From positions 1,054,001 to 1,118,000 of the forward strand of contig NC_070572.1 in assembly GCF_026914185.1 (NCBI RefSeq): 64,000 bases of DNA. The letters run 5' to 3'. How positions within the stretch are numbered: the stretch's first letter is position 1; every line of letters starts with the position of its first letter. Below the pieces are notes generated by a model that saw only the letters and a list, made by a program, of their open reading frames with translations, was not told where the DNA came from and did no database searches. This document shows, one piece after another, positions 43,387-55,144 of this stretch. Source of the stretch: Puccinia triticina. Its lineage: Eukaryota; Basidiomycota; Pucciniomycetes; Pucciniales; Pucciniaceae. The translations under genes and the position numbers were made by a program.

Positions 43387-46300
43387 TCAGTAAAACAGAA
43401 AATTTGGATGAGGAAAGCGGGGATGGGGGAAGATACGAGGACCAGAAAGGAGACGAACAGCGGGAGAACCAGGTTGAGAAGCGTCGATGATAGTACGATT
43501 ATAGCCGAGCTGATCGGCCCCAGAGTTTTCCTTCTCGAGTTTCTCCAGTTGGGAGAGTCCATCGCGGAGCCATTCAATCTCAACCCGATCATAGCTCAAC
43601 GTTCTTCGTAGGTATCCCTCCGCCCTCTTCAAGACATCCATCTCATCAAACGTTAAAGCCCGTTCTAGAGCCGATTTCCCATTTGTCTTGATCTTTCCCT
43701 TCATCATCATGATAAATGGCACTACACAAAATACGGACAAAAACGTCAGAGATGCGGGGTTTTAGAGTGCGATGATGGGAGTCTACGTACTGGTACGCTT
43801 GTCTTTAAAGAGGCCCAATTTTTCAAGATCGGCACGGAGAGATTTCTCATCGATGAGGGTAGTCTCAGGGTCCAAGTTTCTTTTGAGAGCGTCGACGCAC
43901 AAGCCCTGCCAAGCGGGGAACTGGTCGGCGACGAAGATGCGGACGCGTTTAGGTTTGGCGGGGTCGAATGAGAGCTGGGGGCCGGTAGGGGCGGGTCCCT
44001 TAGCCTTGGCCTTACGCTTGGCCAGGTTGATCTCCGTCGTCCGGACACTCCGCACAGTCTCTTTCACATACTCGGCCGCATCAATCATCGAGAGGTCTAC
44101 GTTCTGGTTGCCTTCCGGGAACGACGCGTTCTGGATCGAACCCGACTCCCCTAGAATCGTCCCCCACACATACTCCGCAAAGTGCGGCGCAATAGGCGCT
44201 ATCAGTAACGCTTGCACTCGCACGTAATACTTCAGCAAGTCCGCATGCATCCCTCCTTCCTCCGATGTGAAATCTCGATACCAATCTCGGGCTCCTAATA
44301 ACTCGTAAAATCCAACCTTTTGGGCTTCTTTGTAACAAGATCTGTCATGGACAAATCAACAACCAATTGATTCTCCCAATAAGATATGGTAAAGAGAAAG
44401 TTTTGGTATACTAACTCATCATATGCTTTGTAAGCCTTGTTGATCGCCAGTTTAGTTTCGTTTTCGAAGATCTGGTCAAACAGAGTAAATGGCCCTTTGC
44501 GATAGCTAGAGTTATTGCTGATAACTTCCTAGAAACAGTCAAGCAAGTGGTAAAGCTTGTAAATCATTTATCTGATCCCAGTTGCCATTGAGAGGGCGGT
44601 GAAGAAAAAAAGCTTACTCTGCACCATTCGAGAAGGGTATGCAAGCGCAAGATCGACGCGTTCGCAGTGAGCTCCTCGAAGTTTGCATCATCAAATCCAT
44701 CTCCTGAGTCAGCTAGGGTCAGTCTGGTAGCATCAGCGCCAAACTTCTTCAGACTGTCACAAAGCGTCAACGAGTTTCCGGTAGACTTTTTGGTGATACA
44801 AGGGCCAGGGGAAAAGAAAGTTGATTTAGAATTTGTGTTTTGTTTTTGTCCTAGCAAAAATAATGAGAAAAGTTCGAGACGTGAAATACTCAACTTTACT
44901 CATTTTTTTACCGTTCAACATCAGGTGACCATTAGCCCTCATAGTCCGGGGCCAGAATTGTTCATCAAAGAGAGCGGTATGAACGTAAATACAAAAGCAG
45001 AGATGATTGGAGATCAAGTCTTTGCCACTACTGCGGACGTCCATTGGGTAAAAGTATCGGAACTCTCTGCGCATGAGGTCAGCCTTATCCTTAGGTAAGG
45101 GGTCAGGGGAAGAGTCAGCCTGGAAAGCGATGGCGTCGGTGCCGAAGATGTAGTCCCACATCCGATCGGTCATTTGCTCTGCAGTGACGCCCAACGGGCC
45201 CACCGTCTTCCCGAAAATGTCTCCGCCATGCAAGAGATGGGAGACAGTGTAGTAAGCCATGTAGATCGTCGAGTCTGAGAGAGACTCGACTAGGAACTCG
45301 GGGTCCCACGGCAGACGCGACCCGAGCCCGTAGCTCCTTGCACATGCCCATTGGTGTAACCAGTCGAGATCCTCTTGGAACTTCTTTTTCGTCGACGGAT
45401 CGCGGATGTTCATCCTTTCCAACAGCTTGAACGCCTTGGCTTGCCAGGTAGGCTCTCCGTAATCGAGGTACCATTGGTCACACAGGGCCACCACACACTC
45501 GTCGTTACTCCGACTGATGATCAGTCCTTCGGGCTCGGCATACGCGAAGGCACAACCATGAGCAATCAACTCTTCGCGAACTTGAGGTTTGGCTTTCTCG
45601 ACGGGCTGGCCGGCAAATGGGCCGACGGACATGGTGCCTTGGTAGAAGCCGGCCTTGTACGCCCGTTCCTTGGCCTCGGCAAGCTTGGCGGTATCTTTGG
45701 GGGAGTCGATCTTGAGAGTACTGACGAGTTTGGGTGCGGACATTTCCCCAAACTCTGGGGTCGAGAGGACGGGGATCGGATCAAGACTGACCCAGGCGGG
45801 GTCGAGGCCATAGTAGGCCGCCTTCTTACGCAAGTGCATCAGATTGATGTAGTCGTCGGGCGAGTCCGACGGTACCGAGGTCACTACACCCGTCCCTTTG
45901 GTGGCCAGGACGGTCTCCATGGGCAAAATGTAGACGGCCTGGTGGATCCCGTTGGGGGCGTGAATCTTGGTGCCGTAAAGGGCACTACCTTGGACGGTGG
46001 TTACCTGGCTGACCAGTCCGCGCTCGGCAGTGAGGTTCTGGAAGGCCATGTTACGGGCCGCCCGAGCGGTACAGATGTACAGCGAGCCGTCTTTCATCTC
46101 AAACACACCGTATTCGATGTTCGGCCCCACGAAACAGTTTGTCTGTCCATACATGGTCTCAGGTCGGAGAGTCGCCGCCACGAAGAACACGTCCTTCCCA
46201 GAGAGTTTAGTTGCCAGATCGTCCGCCTGGGGCCCCCACTCGAGCACCTTCATCTTCAGACAGGTGTATTCTTGCGATCCTAGTCGTTCGCCGCTCGAGC

Positions 46301-47536
46301 GATCGTGGTCCATACATGGCTGACCATCCTTAGGACTGTAGATCGTGTACCGTTCCCCGAACTTCACATAGCCCTTCTCCTTTAGTCGGTTCATTTGCCA
46401 TCGAACAAAGGCGTCGTAGTAAGGATTGATATCTGTCGTGATGAATGATCTCCGCCAATCCACTCGAGCACCAAAGGCATTCAAATCACTCTAAAAAATG
46501 ATTATCAACACCTCGTTTTTTCTGTCTTGTACTTTGCTCACCAACGACTCACTTTTGCGATCGGGGGGAAGTACTGGAGCCAATATTGAGGATCGGCGAA
46601 TTTCGGGATGTCCGACCTCGGGACACCGATGCTCTCCATGATCTGGAACTGGTATTGTAAGCCTGTTGACTTGGCTTGAATCTTTCCCTTTTTCGCTTTG
46701 CTCTTGTCTTGGCTTTCGTTCGTTGCAGGTTGGGTGGTCTCACTTGGCTCGGCGATCGCAGCTTGAGGGTCGTACTTAGATAGGTCTTGGCCGAACTGCT
46801 CTAGTTCTCGAATGATTTTGTCCGAAGCTGACTGAAACAAGTCGATCATACGGTTAATATTCCTTCGTCTGACTCTTGTGTTTATTATGAGGTTTGTATG
46901 TGATACTTGCCTTGATTGGCATTCCAGTCGCATGCCACCCTACGGGGAAAAGAGCCCGCCGGCCTCGCATCCGCTCGAAACCAACAGCAAATTCGATCTT
47001 GGAGATGGTAAAGGCGTGACCGAGATGGAGCGAGCCGTTCATGTAAGGATAAGGAAATGTGCCAAAGAATTTCGGGTATCTATGATTATGATTTTATTTA
47101 TTTATTTTTGGGTCGGCGGAAGGCGTAGGGTTCGTCAAACTTTGATGGAACGCTGAGAAGAGTGGTTCACAACCCCCTTACTTTTCTCGCAGTTCGTCTC
47201 CACTAAGCTCTTGTAATGCTGGGTTTTCTATGTAAGGAGAGTCAGTCTGCAGACCGAAGTATCAGCTTGAGAATCGGGCAGGCCAGCAAGTTTCTTGGAG
47301 CGTGATTGACCTGAAAGATGTCCGATTTCGCCCATTTTTCTTGTGCCACCTTCTCGTATTTAATCAAGTCATCACGTTTGGTGAACTGGAAATTCAAGAG
47401 GGACAGGTCAGTTTCTGGTCAGTTTTCAGGCAAAAAAATTACACACGTTACCACCCATGTCCAATGTTGCCTCCTTCTGTTTGCGATCCATGAGTTCCTG
47501 GATGGATGACGGTGGTGGGTTTGTAGATTGAGCCAT
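43387..47536 (-). CDS. CDC60: Cytosolic leucyl-tRNA synthetase, ten exons
   Basis: Exons (complement): 47447-47536, 47311-47385, 47182-47246, 46911-47079, 46553-46831, 44895-46490, 44618-44785, 44416-44528, 43791-44341, 43387-43721. All phases agree, giving 1146 aa, normal for eukaryotic cytosolic LeuRS. It attaches leucine to tRNA-Leu in the cytosol. The class I HIGH motif is HLGH at residues about 95-98, followed by [13 protein letters not shown]. The CP1 editing region lies in exon 6. KMSKS (755-759) is built across an intron (GKKMSK + STGNS). The anticodon-binding part includes [20 protein letters not shown], and a fungal/animal-type C-terminal extension follows. Nine introns are short. 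Eight are GT-AG; the one after MPIK is GC-AG (AAG|GCAAGT...TTTCAG). The last 20 codons are less certain, as another small terminal exon is possible. Start codon ATGGCTCAATCTAC at 47536; the donor of intron 1 (GTGTGT) is weak. Confidence 0.93.
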
Positions 47537-48796
47537 GATGCTGGTGGTCCTGGTTATCGCCCTGACTCTGGGAATGCTCGGTCGCAAATTCTTAGGGAGG
47601 AATGAGTACAGCGTTCTGAGGGGTGAGCCCGCTGCCGTGGTGATGCTGTTTCGTGGTTGACCGAATCGATTGCAAGTCGACCTGATCGGATTAAGACAAC
47701 GTTATGTGGTGGAAGTGGTGTTGTTGCGTCGAGAATTTTGTTAGGTAATCGCCCTGGGAGGCTTCCCAAGGGGCAGAGGCCCCAATGCTCCGATTATGAA
47801 TATATTCATTATGTGCCATCGTCTCGACTCAAAACATGCCACAATTCCCATCATTTGGAAAAAATTATCACTCTGATACAGTTTTCAGGTTGGAGTCTGC
47901 CCTTATCACTCAGGACGTGACGTACATTTCAATGAAAAAATAGTTCCAACCAAAAAAAAAATCAGTTTGCCAGGTTAGGCCAGGTTAGAATAATATTTAA
48001 GAAAGTATTCTATACTTAAGGTGAAACACTGATCAGGTCATGTGGTAATTTTGTTGGCATCTGGATAAGATTTGGAACAACTTGCGCATCATCCGTCGAA
48101 CTAGTAGCCAACCGGATCGATCCTTGGTATTAATCGGCACCATGGGAACTCCAGTGAGTAGGTTCTAACAGGCTACACCCACCTCAAGAAAGTCTAAGTG
48201 ACATAGGTATTTTCCTACACTGACCTCCATTCAAACACGTAAATGAAATCTGTAGCTGAGAATTTTTGAATTCAGTAATGAGGTGGCACCAAAAGGTTAA
48301 AGCTTAATCCTAAAAAAATTCTCTCTGAGACAAGCAGTAATTAATCTCAAGCTAATTACCGGTGGCCACTTTTTGCAAAGATGCCACAAGTCTCCCAATA
48401 TATTATACCTTTTTCTCTTACCCAGGTAATCTACTTTCTCTTAGTAACTCTTTGCATCTTTCCGTATGTTTGCCTGGGTGTTATTACTTACAGTTAAGTA
48501 CTTCTTGACTGGGCTACTCTGGTATGATCTCCAAAGCTAACAGTGTATTCTTCAGCTCATTTTTCATAGCTTAAAAAGCAAATGCTCAATAGAGCTTGGG
48601 CATTTCCAAGACTTGATACATGGTGTCAATCCTTTGGATCAAACAAAAATATTTAACCCCCACTCAAAACAACCCAAGGGGAACTTGGCCGATCAAGATC
48701 CACCTCCCAATGTATGTCTATTTTTCAAAAGATTGAGAATTATTGTTTTGAGGCATCTGGGAGCTGAGAATTTTTGTTTTCTGGGGTGGTGAGCAG
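47537..48796. other. Intergenic region between synthetase and RING gene
   Basis: About 1.26 kb, divergent promoter region of the two flanking genes. I see no convincing coding exon except that a 5' exon of the RING gene must lie here or be missing. No RNA gene or clear repeat was seen; the frames at 47554-47769 have no domain. Confidence 0.5.
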
Positions 48797-49363
48797 CCAG
48801 AGGCAATAATTCATGTTGGTGAAGAAGAAAACAATAGTGGGACAGCCCCAGAAACTTCCAGTCAAACATTCATCAATCTCACAAGTTCTAGCGGCAAATC
48901 AGCTCACAGCACCTTTCCAATTGCTTTGACAAACAGAGATCAATACATTCAAGGGAGTCAATCAAAAATAGGAAAGTGTGTTTTTTGCCTACAAGTGTGC
49001 CCATCTGATGCCAGAAAGCTCTCTTGTGGCCACTCTTTTTGTCATGGGTGTGTAACCCCATGGTTAAAAACACATTCCACCTGCCCACTTTGTCGTGCAA
49101 TAGTCCTTGATCATGAAGGAGTGGAAGCAGGTGCCCCACTGTCAGAGGTGCCTCAAGGAAACCTTGGCAACTGGGACTTTCCAGACCAAAACCACGTCAA
49201 CATCTTCACCTCCAACATTGAATGGGAAAACCGAATCTTAACAGATGCTCAATGGCATGATCAAATCACGCGCTGTTGTTGCTATTGTCGCTTAGCAGTT
49301 GCAGGCGTTATTTTGGTTGTTGTGGCTGTTTTAACCAAGATATATATGGCCTATTCCCATTGA
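48797..49363 (+). CDS. RING-finger protein with C-terminal membrane segment (5' exon missing)
   Basis: The frame is open from 48752 to the TGA at 49361-49363 with no ATG, so a 5' exon must exist. A plausible acceptor is GTGAGCAG at 48796. The RING is C3HC4: CVFC, then eleven residues, CGHSFCHGC, then ten residues, CPLC (about 48975-49095). C3HC4 RING domains bind two zinc ions and recruit ubiquitin-conjugating enzymes. Near the C-terminus, after CCCYC, there is one hydrophobic segment (RLAVAGVILVVVAVLTKIYM), so the protein is probably tail-anchored in a membrane with the RING facing the cytosol. Likely a membrane ubiquitin ligase; substrate unknown. The residues before the RING are Ser/Thr-rich. 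Confidence 0.72.
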   Translation, partial: PEAIIHVGEEENNSGTAPETSSQTFINLTSSSGKSAHSTFPIALTNRDQYIQGSQSKIGKCVFCLQVCPSDARKLSCGHSFCHGCVTPWLKTHSTCPLCRAIVLDHEGVEAGAPLSEVPQGNLGNWDFPDQNHVNIFTSNIEWENRILTDAQWHDQITRCCCYCRLAVAGVILVVVAVLTKIYMAYSH

Positions 49364-51281
49364 ATCCTCCAGATTCCTCTGGTATCTTGGCGCAAATCAA
49401 CTCTTAATAAAGCAAACTGCATTTGAATCATAGCTTGCAATTCAAATCACCTTAATATTTTTCTCTATCCCCAACAGTGGCAGCAATCCAGTCTTACCCA
49501 TTGTATTACCATATTCTTGCTAGCAAATAGCTAAAAATCAAATTTAAGATATTTCACTCAAGTCTTTTGATTACCCACCAGTTAATTGACCTGGTTCATC
49601 AATCCTCAAGACTAGGAGGAAAATCCCAGGTTGTTGAATTTTCTTGATTTCCTTATATATCATCTCTAAGCCACTTGTTGTATTTCTCATCTTAATTAAT
49701 CAATACAGTCTGTTTGCATATATGAGATTCATTTTTGAACAAGAGCCTTGTATTCTATCAGCCATGTCCAGAAGTATGGCATACAAACTCTGGTACTTTT
49801 GCTGATCTTAGACTTCATGTATAAGTTTTTCACCATTCCTTGCTTTATTATTTCATATTCTATATTTTTTATCCAAGTATGGTAAATCCTCCAAATTATG
49901 AAAAAAACTCCAAGGGTTCCCCCTACAAAATAGAAAAATAACCAAAAAAATCAAAGGTTCCCCCTTTAAAAAGACAACAGAAAAACACCATTCCCCCCAC
50001 AAATTCAACATAAGACAACAGGAAAATCCTCCCCACCACACCAAAAAACCACCCAACACTAGCAAGCTGGTATACCGTGGCCCACTGCCCATCCTTGTCT
50101 AGCTGGGTTGAAAGGCAGTGGGAGGATCACCCCCAGCGGCTAAGCACAGGGGGGTCCCCAAATATTCCCCCATCAAAAGCACAACAGTGGATGGGGGTGA
50201 TAAAATCCCCCAGACTGGAAGCCAAGCTTGGAGAATTGCCAGGGACAACACTCATTCCCAGCGCCTTATTTATAGCCTTGACTCACCTTCAACCTGTGGA
50301 TTTGCCCCAGCAAGCACACACTCCCAGCCCCAACCGTTATCAGTAGCAACTCCCAGTGTGGGGCCACATTGAACCCATCTTGACCCATCCATCCCAATAT
50401 ACTGGTTGTTCTCTACCTCTGCCACATTGTACAACACCTCAGCGCCTCTATCACAATATCCCTCAACACCTGAAGCCCTGGCCCTGGCTGAGTATCAGGT
50501 TCCTTTGGCTCAGGTAAAAATACATACCAAACTGCTACCCCACCTTTGCAGGAAATATTTTGTGCAATGATCTACACACCTCCTCACCACCCTTAGTTCA
50601 GCAAAAACCCAAGCCAATCTGCTGTCCATGTCAGGTTTAAACTTGCACATTGAGTTTAGGTCATGCATGCGTCTATGCATTCAACAATGACGTGCACGTG
50701 TACACTCAAGACTCTGTCAATTGTTTTGGACTTACTCCCTCAATTCTCAGCAAAAACCTCTTTCTGCCGACAAAAATCTTATCCCCTTTCTTTCACTTCT
50801 CATTTCCAACTTTGATCTTCAACTCAAATCATTGAACAATAGCTACTTGAAGTTAGTTCTTCTTTGTCAATCTTCAATCAATACAAATCAAACATTCAAT
50901 CTCAACGGTTGTTGATTGCTAACATCTAGGACAAGCTAGATTCAGCTTCTGGGTAGGTAGTCATTTACATTGCTATTGATCCATGAAAATCAACTGTTGT
51001 TGACCTCTTTACTTATTTCTGCTAGGCTGTTTTGTCGTGAAAGTCCTTGTGTTATTTGTTGTCATTGTTGTCCTTGTATTGAGATTTTTTCTTCAAGGTA
51101 TTTATTATCATTTATTACTAAATCATTTTAAACAACTGTTCTAATAATTATCTTTATATTTTTAAGTGTATTACTGTTATTGAGTTCTTAGTAATAACTG
51201 TTTCTATAAAGTAATTGACTTACCATTTTCACAGTCCACCCCTCAGGACTTCAAGTTCTAACCCTGCAGCCTCACCCCGGC
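49364..51281. other. Intergenic region without recognised gene
   Basis: About 1.9 kb. The short frames (for example 50077-50346 and 50650-50835) have no domains or supported introns. Oligo-C/oligo-A-rich sequence near 49900-50060 (TTCCCCCTACAAAATAG, TTCCCCCTTTAAAAAG). The first part should include the RING gene 3' end. Nothing else is supported. Confidence 0.5.
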
Positions 51282-51284
51282 ACT

Positions 51285-51485
51285 GGATGACTTCCCGTCG
51301 TCATTTAGAGAGCTCTAGATGCCCCTCTAAATCCTAAATTAAGGCACCTATCAAAAAATCAACCAGTGCACATGAAATCAATAAACTGTAGGGTTGGGAA
51401 AACACTTCTCTTTTTGTCAAAAATTAAGAATTTGGGTGTGTAAATTGAGATCTGGGAGGCTCCCAGACTCGACGGGAAGTCATCC
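51285..51485. mobile_element. 201-bp MITE with GGATGACTTCCCGTCG inverted repeats
   Basis: Perfect 16-bp terminal inverted repeat GGATGACTTCCCGTCG/CGACGGGAAGTCATCC, flanked by ACT on both sides (51282-51284 and 51486-51488). The interior is AT-rich and non-coding. The 3-bp duplication is compatible with several superfamilies; none is assigned. Confidence 0.72.
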
Positions 51486-51489
51486 ACTA

Positions 51490-51666
51490 GGGGGTATCAA
51501 ATATGAGAAATCCACAATTAGAAACCAGTCAATTAGCCAAAAATGAAATTGTTCACCAGTGGATCATAAAATGGGGTAGAAGAAGGACCAGCATGTTTTA
51601 AAAATGATGGGTTTTTTCAAACCAGTCAATTACATAATGGTGGATTTAGTCATATTTGATACCCCC
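51490..51666. mobile_element. 177-bp Tc1/mariner-like MITE
   Basis: Inverted ends GGGGGTATCAAATATGA (complement on the right), continuing imperfectly through AAATCCACMATTA, flanked by TA on both sides (51488-51489 and 51667-51668). The TA duplication suggests Tc1/mariner. It lies back to back with the previous MITE; the two duplications share one T. Confidence 0.78.
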
Positions 51667-52531
51667 TACTATCTACATGTAAATAAATATGCAAAATCAT
51701 TTTTTGCCAGGGCCATCCATCAGAAAGACAAATGAGCACACCTTTAACGATTGACACAACTATATAATCTTCCTCCGTTGAGAGCAAAGTGCCCAACATG
51801 CCCAGACATGAATTTTATGTTAGTTAAACTTGATCTTTCTCAAACGGGGTGCACTTTGGGATTACCCAAAAGTAGAAATGATTCGGCATTACACCTCAAG
51901 TCTCCTGTTCAACTCCTCTTGTTAATCTCACAGTTAACTCAATCCTCTGCAATCATGGAGTTGCAAACTTTTAAGTTCGCAACTCTGAAGCGAGTGCCAC
52001 ACTGGTGATCTGAGGTGGGGGGAGCAGCCTGCAGCGGAGTACCCCATGGCGAGCTTAACTAAGCCACTCGTGGTGAGCGGGTCTGGGCGGCAGCCCAGTC
52101 TCACCAGAGAGGCTTATGTGCAAGAACACAAAGCTCGCATGAGACGAGCGTGATATAGAGCCCTGTTTTAACCATTTCTCTTCTCACGTCTATGCCACTC
52201 ACCCCAGTTTCTTGTTGTTTTGTTTTTCTGACTGTTTGCCATGTCAGTTATTTTTTCATATTTTTTTTATTGTTGTTTTTAAATCTCTTCATTTTTGAAA
52301 CCGGCTTCCAAGAAATACAAAGAAATTCTTGGATTTAATTAGGATGGCAGATTATTATGAAGGACATCACATCATATCGATCATTAATGATAATTAATGA
52401 AACAACAGAGTGAGTTAGAGAACATTAAAAAATCATTAATAACAATTAGATAGATTAGCGAGTCCAACTCGGTAAACACATTGATCGAAAGCAAGACCAA
52501 GAACAACTCCCAAGAACCACTCACAATTGCG
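51667..52531. other. Upstream region of RecQ-like gene, with GC-rich hairpin island
   Basis: Mostly AT-rich with no gene. A GC-rich island at about 52005-52165 contains GGTGAG..CTGGGC-GGCA-GCCCAG.CTCACC (a 12-bp interrupted stem, near 52070-52105) and GCTCG-CATGAGA-CGAGC (52133-52149). It could be a structured RNA, an element terminus or chance; I cannot name it. The last 300 bp should hold the RecQ-like promoter. Confidence 0.4.
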
Positions 52532-55144
52532 ATGGTCGATACACAGGTCAATCCACCCTCTTGTGGCGATGATCGGCCAGACATGTTCCCATCAACGTTA
52601 CCAGAAGATGCAATCGGTAGCACGGAAGACCCCTTACCCTTCGAAAATGTAGTGGAACACCACCCCGAAGAATTATTCTCGGGACGATCCGGCCGAGTGA
52701 TCAAGAACAAACCAGGCCAGCTTACCTTGAACAAGAATATCACTGAGATGACCCAAGACCAGCAAATCGAAATGTTGAAGAATCGATTGGCAAAAGTTTA
52801 CGGACCCCAGGCGCCAAAACAAGTACAACTAGAATTGGTCATTGATTTGATTTACCGCCGTGATACCTTTGTCCTTGCCGGAACTGGAGTTGGAAAGAGT
52901 CGGATCACTGAGATCTACTGGGACTTATTTCCCAAATATAAGAAGCCGATTGTTCTGGTCTTGAATCCTCTGGACTCGCTTGGCGATAATCAGGTATGTG
53001 CTGCGTTGCTGAACTAATACATAAATCTTAGTAACTCAACCAAGCTGCATTTGTAGGTAGAAGAGAAAAGAAGCCTTGGAATATCAGCAATCAATCTCAC
53101 AAAGATGAATTTGAACGAGACGGTCGAAAAAGATATATTGAAAGGAATTTATTCTTTTATCTACCTGGTAAGTAAGCCCACAACTAACCTTAGTGTTAAG
53201 AATTTGAGCTGACAGCTTCACAGAGCCCTGAAGTGTTGTTGAACAACGCAATATTCAGTTGAATCTTTTACAATGAGATGTTCCAGGAGCGTGTTTCGTT
53301 GGTGGTGGTAGACGAAGCGCACATGATTTATGTGTGGGGCTTGGTGGCTAGTGGGAAGTCAAAGAAACTGTTCTCGCATGGCCGTCATCAGGATCGGGCA
53401 GTTTTTCGACCATTGTACGGAGACATTGCGGCGCGACTTTTGGGTATTAATGCTCCTTTGCTCCTTCTGTCAGCCACCTGCCGGCCACAAGCAATCAAAG
53501 GGATACTTGAGAGCCTGAAGATAACTGAAGATAATATATCTTACAAACATGCCGAGCTCAGCCGACCAGAGATTCAAATCATCCGGGTACCAATGAAGTC
53601 CTCGCTCAAATCTTGTGATGATCTCCTGAGACTGTATGGGCCCCGTACCTGCATCCCGGACGAAGAGATAATACCTGCCTTGATCTACTGCCCAACTCGG
53701 AACCTGACTATGCAAGCTTCAAAGGTGATCCACGAAGCTAGACGGATTCCGGGTGGACACACAGATTGCAACAGCTCCTTCACTAGGAGGTTCCATGCTT
53801 GTTCGGGTGATGTTAGCAAACAAGAGACCACAACGAACTTTGCAGCAGGCAAATTCCCAGTAATCTTGTGTACAATGGCACTGGGCCTGGGCCAGAACTG
53901 GAAACGGGTCCGATCAGTCATTCATGTAGGACGAGGAGATCCGGCATCCATCTGCCAGATGATTGGGCGCTGTGGTAGAGGAGGAACAAATGGATTAGCG
54001 ATTTTGTTTGTTGAGCCAAATCGTCGATCAGGTAAGAACAGCGTTGAGGAATTCACCACACAAACTCAACAGACCGACGACAAGAGGATGGATGCTCTAG
54101 CCATCACACCAGTCTGCTTGCAAATCTGTTTTGCCATAGATAACAAGTAAGACAACTTACCTGGATGGGTGTCGGTTTTGGAGGAGATAAAACTTACAAT
54201 GCTGCTGTTTTTTTAGGGTTGGATATATCCCGCTATCAAATGATGACCCCAACGTGATCCGAGAACGTGCCCGCCAAGTGGAGATGCTGTTCCCCAGATG
54301 TTTGTGTTCTAACTGCGGGCCGGAGAAAGTCTCCAGCGTGCTAGATAACTATCGGAAATTCAGAACATCCAACTTTGATCAGTACATGACGACAGGGGAT
54401 GATTTGCCGGAGGACCCTCTGAACACAACTTACACAAGAGCGTCACAACGGCCGACTTACCCGCTTGGATCAAAAAAAAACCCACTTGCTCCTGCGCTGG
54501 AAGTACTGGCCAATCGACTTGTTGAGGAATTTGGTTGGCTGTTCGAAGAGACTTTTGACCCAGAAACGGCGGAAGTACATGTCGAACAGATGTTTGAAAT
54601 CCAACAAGCCAGAGCGTTTGCCCTGGCGGTCAAAAGGGGCCTGCCGCTGACGGAGATAACTCGGATCATTGGAGGCGAGATGATCAACGGCCAGATGGAA
54701 CATTTGCAAACAAAGGTGGTGGATGTTTATTGCGAGAGTAGTACTTACCAAGAATTTATTGAGGGAAACAACAGCAACACACGGAAAAGGAAACATATAG
54801 AAGTGGACGCCTTGAAATCAAAAAGACCTCCGACCAAAGCCGAGGTGGAGAGGGAAAGGAAGCGATTGAAATGGCTCGATGATCGAGTAGTTTTAGAACA
54901 GTACAAAAAGGATAATGAGGAAAGAATGCGGGAGAAGAATACTTTACGCATACCGGGGGCAATGGGACCAACGAAAACCTCAGCAAACCCTGGGCCCAAA
55001 CCACCCAACGCACCTGAACCTCTTCCAGACAAAAGTCAAGCCACCGCATTGCCCTCTTCGTTGAAAAACGCATCAAACCCTGGGCCCAAACCACCCGACG
55101 CTCCAGACAAAACTCAAGCCACGGGATCGTCTTCTTTGTCGTGA
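52532..55144 (+). pseudogene. RecQ-like ATP-dependent DNA helicase, one internal stop
   Basis: Exons 52532-52993, 53057-53167, 53224-54146, 54217-55144, all GT-AG with matching phases; about 807 codons. SF2 helicase motifs in order: Walker A (LAGTGVGKSRIT) in exon 1, a RecQ-type SPE (IYLSPEVLLNN) at the exon 2/3 join, DEAH box (VVVDEAHMIYVWG), motif III (LLSATCRPQ), and motif VI QMIGRCGRGG. A Cys-bearing stretch (FPRCLCSNCG) in exon 4 may replace the RecQ zinc-binding region, and a Pro-rich tail with two copies of NPGPKPP follows. Just before the DEAH box there is an in-frame TGA at 53260-53262, while similarity continues on both sides. A weak alternative acceptor (AATGAG at 53277) would skip the stop but also the SPE motif. 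It is convergent with the DUF6589 gene, with 31 bp of coding overlap. Probably a transposon-associated helicase and not the housekeeping RecQ. Confidence 0.8.

Noticed and set aside
45375..46283. 302-codon plus-strand frame opposite the synthetase
   Set aside because: Lies wholly opposite exon 6 of leucyl-tRNA synthetase; no domain, no separate signals.
47554..47769. 71-codon minus frame just upstream of the synthetase
   Set aside because: Separate from the synthetase ATG at 47536, no splice link needed and no domain; probably 5' untranslated region.
49853..50346. Small frames with hydrophobic or Pro-rich content
   Set aside because: Low-complexity AT/C-rich DNA, no start context, no introns that extend them, no domain.
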